Assembly (NCBI RefSeq): GCF_937128415.1
Contig: NZ_CAKZMJ010000027.1
Span: 27,501-91,500 of the forward strand
Direction: 5' to 3'
Length of the DNA: 64,000 bases
Origin: an uncultured Caldilinea sp.
GTDB taxonomy: Bacteria > Chloroflexota > Anaerolineae > Caldilineales > Caldilineaceae
Part shown: piece after piece, positions 60,193 through 64,000 of the stretch
Layout of the letters: each line of letters begins with the position of its first letter
Position numbering within the stretch: position 1 is the stretch's first letter
Notes under the pieces: generated by a model
Told to the model about the DNA's origin: nothing
The model's input: only the letters and a program-made list of their open reading frames with translations
Databases searched by the model: none
Program-made: the position numbers and the translations under genes

Positions 60193-60672
60193 ATGCGTTG
60201 GGTTCTTTCTTTGGTTCTGCTGGCGTTGTTTGCGCTGGCTGCAGCGTGCAGCGCTCAAAAGGCGGAGCCATCGCTCGCCCCTGCACAAGACGCGGCGGCC
60301 ACCATCACCGTCTACAAATCGCCCACCTGAGGGTGCTGTGGCGACTGGATTGCGCACCTGCAGGAGGCTGGGTTCACGGTCAAGGCGGTGGACCGCAACG
60401 ACCTGACCCCGCTCAAAGCGCAGTATCAGGTGCCGGCGAGGCTCCAGTCCTGCCACACCGCCATCGTGGATGGCTATGTCATCGAGGGTCACGTGCCGGC
60501 GAAGGAGATTCGCCGCCTGCTGACCGAACGTCCGTCGATCACCGGCCTGGCCGTTCCAGGCATGCCGATCGGATCGCCGGGAATGGAAATCGACGGCTTC
60601 ACCCCTGAACCATACGACGTAATCGCCTTTACAACCGGGCAGGCGGATGCAATCTACGCAAGCTATCGATAG
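60193..60672 (+). CDS. DUF411 metal-binding lipoprotein with in-frame TGA at the first motif cysteine
   Basis: 160 codons. Lipoprotein signal with lipobox LAAAC (Cys19), then the thioredoxin-like DUF411 domain. The family motif YKSPTCGCCGDWIAHL reads here YKSPT-[TGA 60328-60330]-GCCGDW: codon 46 is TGA where relatives have Cys. Everything after it is intact, with SCHTAIVDGYVIEGHVP and GLAVPGMPIGSPGME, to a stop at 60670. One base (TGA versus TGC/TGT) separates this from a normal gene. Either selenocysteine is inserted, the gene has just been inactivated, or the base is a sequencing error. DUF411 proteins are linked to metal (often copper) handling. GGAAGAGAG precedes the ATG. Confidence 0.7.
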
Positions 60673-60681
60673 TCGTCTCGC

Positions 60682-61593
<912 letters not shown>

Positions 61594-61600
61594 AAGCAAG

Positions 61601-62521
61601 TCACCGATGGCGGATGCGCGGGTCGAGCACGCTGTAAATCACATCGGTCGCCAGATGAATCAGCACGGCGAACGTGGCAATGAAAAGCGTGAGCGACTGC
61701 ACCAACACAAAATCGCGGTTGCGGATCGCCTCGTTGAGCATCCAGCCGATGCCGGGGATGGCGAAAATCGACTCAATATAAATCGAGCCGGCCATCAAAT
61801 AGGTGAACTGGATGCCGACGACGCTGACCAGCGCAATCGAAGCGTTGCGCGCAATGTGATGCAGACCGATCGTGAACGGCGAAAGCCCTTTGCTGCGCGC
61901 CGTGCGGATGTAGTCCTCGTTGCGGATTTCCAACACTGCAGAGCGCGTGAGGCGCACCAGCTGCCCGACTGCGCCGATCGAGAGGGCGAAGGCGGGCAGG
62001 ATGAAAGAGTGCGGCCCGTCCACGCCGAACGACGGCAGCCAACGCAGGTTCACGGCGAAGACCCAGATCAGAATCAACGCCAGCCAGAAGGTGGGCGTCG
62101 CCTGCCCAAGCAAGCCCACGAGCCGCGCCAGCGAATCCTTCCAGCTCCCCGGCGAGACGCCGCCGATCACGCCGAGCGGGATCGCAACCGTCAGCGCAAT
62201 CGCCATGGCCAGCGTCGAGAGCAACAACGTGATCGGCAAGGCGGCGAAAATCACCTCGCGCACCGGCTGACGAAAACGCAGGGAATACCCTAAGTCGCCG
62301 CGCAGCACATCGCCGGTGTAGCGAATGAATTGGACGTGCAAAGCATCATTCAAGCCGAGCGCTGTGCGCATCTCCTGCAATTGCTCTGGCGAGGCGAAAT
62401 CGCGCGCAATCAGCAGCGCAGCCGGGTCGCCGGTGAGGCGCACCATCCAGAAAACGAGCACCAGCGCCCCAAAAAGCAACAACAGTGACTGCCCAAGGCG
62501 CATCAACAGATAGCGTTGCAT
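61601..62521 (-). CDS. Peptide/nickel-type ABC transporter permease, DppB
   Basis: 306 residues, six helices; the start YLLMRLGQSLLLLFGALVLVF and the segment LGLNDALHVQFIRYTGDVLRGDLG are typical of DppB. Contact loop RTARSKGLSPFTIGLHHIARN and the ending VIYSVLDPRIRH are canonical. Seven bases before the dppC start. An 87-base gap with a strong hairpin separates it from the SBP gene upstream. Confidence 0.93.
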   Translation of the reverse strand: MQRYLLMRLGQSLLLLFGALVLVFWMVRLTGDPAALLIARDFASPEQLQEMRTALGLNDALHVQFIRYTGDVLRGDLGYSLRFRQPVREVIFAALPITLLLSTLAMAIALTVAIPLGVIGGVSPGSWKDSLARLVGLLGQATPTFWLALILIWVFAVNLRWLPSFGVDGPHSFILPAFALSIGAVGQLVRLTRSAVLEIRNEDYIRTARSKGLSPFTIGLHHIARNASIALVSVVGIQFTYLMAGSIYIESIFAIPGIGWMLNEAIRNRDFVLVQSLTLFIATFAVLIHLATDVIYSVLDPRIRHR

Positions 62522-62541
62522 TCGTTTAAGCCAGAATTCAG

Positions 62542-62578
62542 CCCCCTGCCGAACGAGGAACGCTCATTCGGCAAGGGG
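62542..62578 (-). other. Intercistronic hairpin between SBP and dppB
   Basis: CCCCCTGCCGAA (62542-62553) pairs with TTCGGCAAGGGG (62567-62578), 11 of 12 positions, around 13 bases. In the minus-strand transcript it follows the SBP gene by 30 bases. Such hairpins often stabilise the SBP message or cut down permease expression; there is no T-run. Confidence 0.6.
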
Positions 62579-62608
62579 TCAACGTGAGCCGGTCGCAGAC
62601 GAAGTTCG

Positions 62609-64000
62609 TTACTCGGCCAGATAGACGTGCTTCAGATAGTACTGCTCCACCGAATTCGGCGCATAGCCTTTCACCGCAGAGCGGATCGCCTCGAAGGTGA
62701 TCGGTTCGTACAGGTAGATGAACGGCGGATTTTCGTACATGTACGCCTGCAGCTCTTTATACAGCGCCGCGCGCGCCTCAACGTCGAAGGTGCTGCTGAT
62801 GGCGGCCAGGTAGCGGTCAATTTCTGGATCAGACCAGGCGGAGTAGCTTTCTTGCCAGCCGCCCAAGGCGCCCACCAGGCGCGGCAGCGCCTCGCCCACG
62901 GCGGCCGACCAGCTATCGCCAAAGAGCGGAGGCAGCTCCTTTTTCGACTGGCGATCCCAGTAAACGCCGCTTTCCAAAAACTCGATCTCGCCGCCTTCCA
63001 ACGTGATGCCCACCTCGGCCAGGTAGTTGGCCACAGCCTGGCAGACGTCCTCGAAGCTGGTGTAGGCGCCGATTGGGCACGCCATGCCGATCGTAAAGCC
63101 GTTGGGATAGCCCGCCTCGGCCAGCAACGCACGCGCCCGCTCCGGATCGTAGGGGTAGGGCTGAAGCGACTCGTCAAAGCCCAGGTTCCACGGTGTGACA
63201 AAGCCTGCGGACAGCCGGGCGTTGCCGCCGAAGAGGCTGTCCACAATCGCCTGACGGTCGACGGCGTAGTTCATGGCCTGACGCACGCGCACATCTTCGG
63301 TCGGCTTGCCGACGCCGGTGGTGAGATTGTTGAAGGCAATATAGTAGACGCGATCGGCGGGGTAGGTGATCAACTCGACGCCGTCGACGCCCTCCAGCGT
63401 CCTCGCCTCGTCGGCGCTCAGGCGGTTGATGATGTGCACCTCGCCGGTCTGGATGGCGGCCAGCCGCGTGGACGATTCCGGGATCGGACGGAAGATCACC
63501 TGCTGCACCAGCGGTTTGCCCTCATCCCAATACTCCTCGAACGCCTCCAGCACGATGCGGTTGCCCTTGCTCCATTCGACGAATTTAAACGGCCCGCTTC
63601 CGATCGGCCTGACCTCGATGCCGGCGTTGCCCTCAGCGGCGAACTGTTCGGCGGAGATGATGTTGTAGCCGACCAGCGAGCGCAGGAAAGTGACGTCCGG
63701 CGTACTGGGCTTGAGCTTGACGGTGTAATCGTCCACCACCTCGACGGTGACATTGGCATATGCAGAGGCGTAGGCGTTGACGGGATCTTTGCCCGCCTCA
63801 AAAGTGGCGACGACATCCTGGGCGTCGAAGGGGGAGCCGTCGTGGAAGCGCACGCCCTCGCGCAATTTGAAGGTGTATTCCATCCCGTCCTCGCTCACCG
63901 TCCATTCTGGAGCGAGCGAAGGGCGCAGCTCATTGGTGACGTTGTCCACCTCGAGCAGGCTGTCGAAAATCTGGTTAATCACGTTGCCGGCCATGCGGTC
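62609..64000 (-). CDS. ABC transporter substrate-binding protein, family 5 (5' end beyond window)
   Basis: At least 463 residues of an SBP_bac_5 (DppA/OppA-type) protein; the frame runs off the window, so the signal peptide and first strands are missing. Visible are VINQIFDSLLEVDNVTNELRPSLA at the edge, EYTFKLREGVRFHDGSPFDAQDVVATFE, RPIGSGPFKFVEW, and VRQAMNYAVDRQAIVDSLFGG. The C-terminus ends QYYLKHVYLAE. It binds the substrate for DppB/DppC downstream. Specificity cannot be told; family 5 proteins bind peptides, nickel, heme or oligosaccharides. Confidence 0.93.
   Translation of the reverse strand, partial: DRMAGNVINQIFDSLLEVDNVTNELRPSLAPEWTVSEDGMEYTFKLREGVRFHDGSPFDAQDVVATFEAGKDPVNAYASAYANVTVEVVDDYTVKLKPSTPDVTFLRSLVGYNIISAEQFAAEGNAGIEVRPIGSGPFKFVEWSKGNRIVLEAFEEYWDEGKPLVQQVIFRPIPESSTRLAAIQTGEVHIINRLSADEARTLEGVDGVELITYPADRVYYIAFNNLTTGVGKPTEDVRVRQAMNYAVDRQAIVDSLFGGNARLSAGFVTPWNLGFDESLQPYPYDPERARALLAEAGYPNGFTIGMACPIGAYTSFEDVCQAVANYLAEVGITLEGGEIEFLESGVYWDRQSKKELPPLFGDSWSAAVGEALPRLVGALGGWQESYSAWSDPEIDRYLAAISSTFDVEARAALYKELQAYMYENPPFIYLYEPITFEAIRSAVKGYAPNSVEQYYLKHVYLAE

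Noticed and set aside
60331..60672. Separate small gene starting after the TGA
   Set aside because: It would lose the export signal and the first strand of the DUF411 domain, and the first in-frame ATG lies well inside the domain; the reading frame and homology run straight through the TGA.

Overview
The window looks like chromosomal DNA of a GC-rich member of the Chloroflexota, probably Caldilinea or a close relative in class Caldilineae. The basis is the overall protein character (IF2, NusA, FabI, bacterial AAR-like reductase, many sugar ABC systems, Thr/Pro-rich lipoproteins) and is partly from memory; no rRNA is present to prove it. There is no phage, IS transposase or CRISPR array. Coding density is high and most genes sit in long co-directional runs.

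Layout. 1-1512 (+): end of a 2-oxoacid:ferredoxin oxidoreductase operon. 1561-6944 (+): translation/transcription operon nusA-ylxR-infB-rbfA, with its own promoter, a leader hairpin and a strong terminator; rimP is not upstream. 7092-12357 (+): a three-part protein whose C-terminal half resembles cyanobacterial acyl-ACP reductase, then a very long altronate-dehydratase-family protein; between them lies a cluster of REP-like palindromes. 12408-14043: an SH3b lipoprotein and a TPR protein, divergent. 14056-23638 (-): a nine-gene sugar catabolic operon headed by a GntR/HutC regulator with a perfect 18-bp palindromic operator next to its promoter (two or three oxidoreductases, bicupin, ROK protein, SBP and two permeases). 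23901-25610 (-): MprF-type lysyl-phosphatidylglycerol synthase. 25672-45173 (-): a 19-kb glycan-use locus with GH94 phosphorylase (LacI-type operator at its promoter), two SBPs (one fused to carbohydrate-binding-like modules), two permease pairs, an NHL/TPR/YIP1 membrane protein, a DUF5696-like exported protein, a glycoamylase-domain lipoprotein, LacI regulator and GH35 beta-galactosidase. 45380-47176 (-): L-fucose isomerase.

47425-60672 is mostly (+): tyrS, fabI, then tRNA-Asp (-), a NrtR-like Nudix regulator, an MFS transporter (-), marR with a heterodimeric ABC exporter, chrA, hutH, and a DUF411 lipoprotein whose first motif cysteine is encoded by an in-frame TGA. 60682-64000 (-): an oligopeptide-type ABC transporter (dppC, dppB, and the SBP cut by the window edge).

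The items most worth following are the TGA codon in the DUF411 gene (selenocysteine candidate or fresh nonsense mutation), the AAR-like fusion protein that keeps the acyl-enzyme cysteine, the DUF5696/YIP1/CBM-SBP uptake module, and families of hairpin repeats whose stems vary by compensatory changes while a CCTACG tail is kept.
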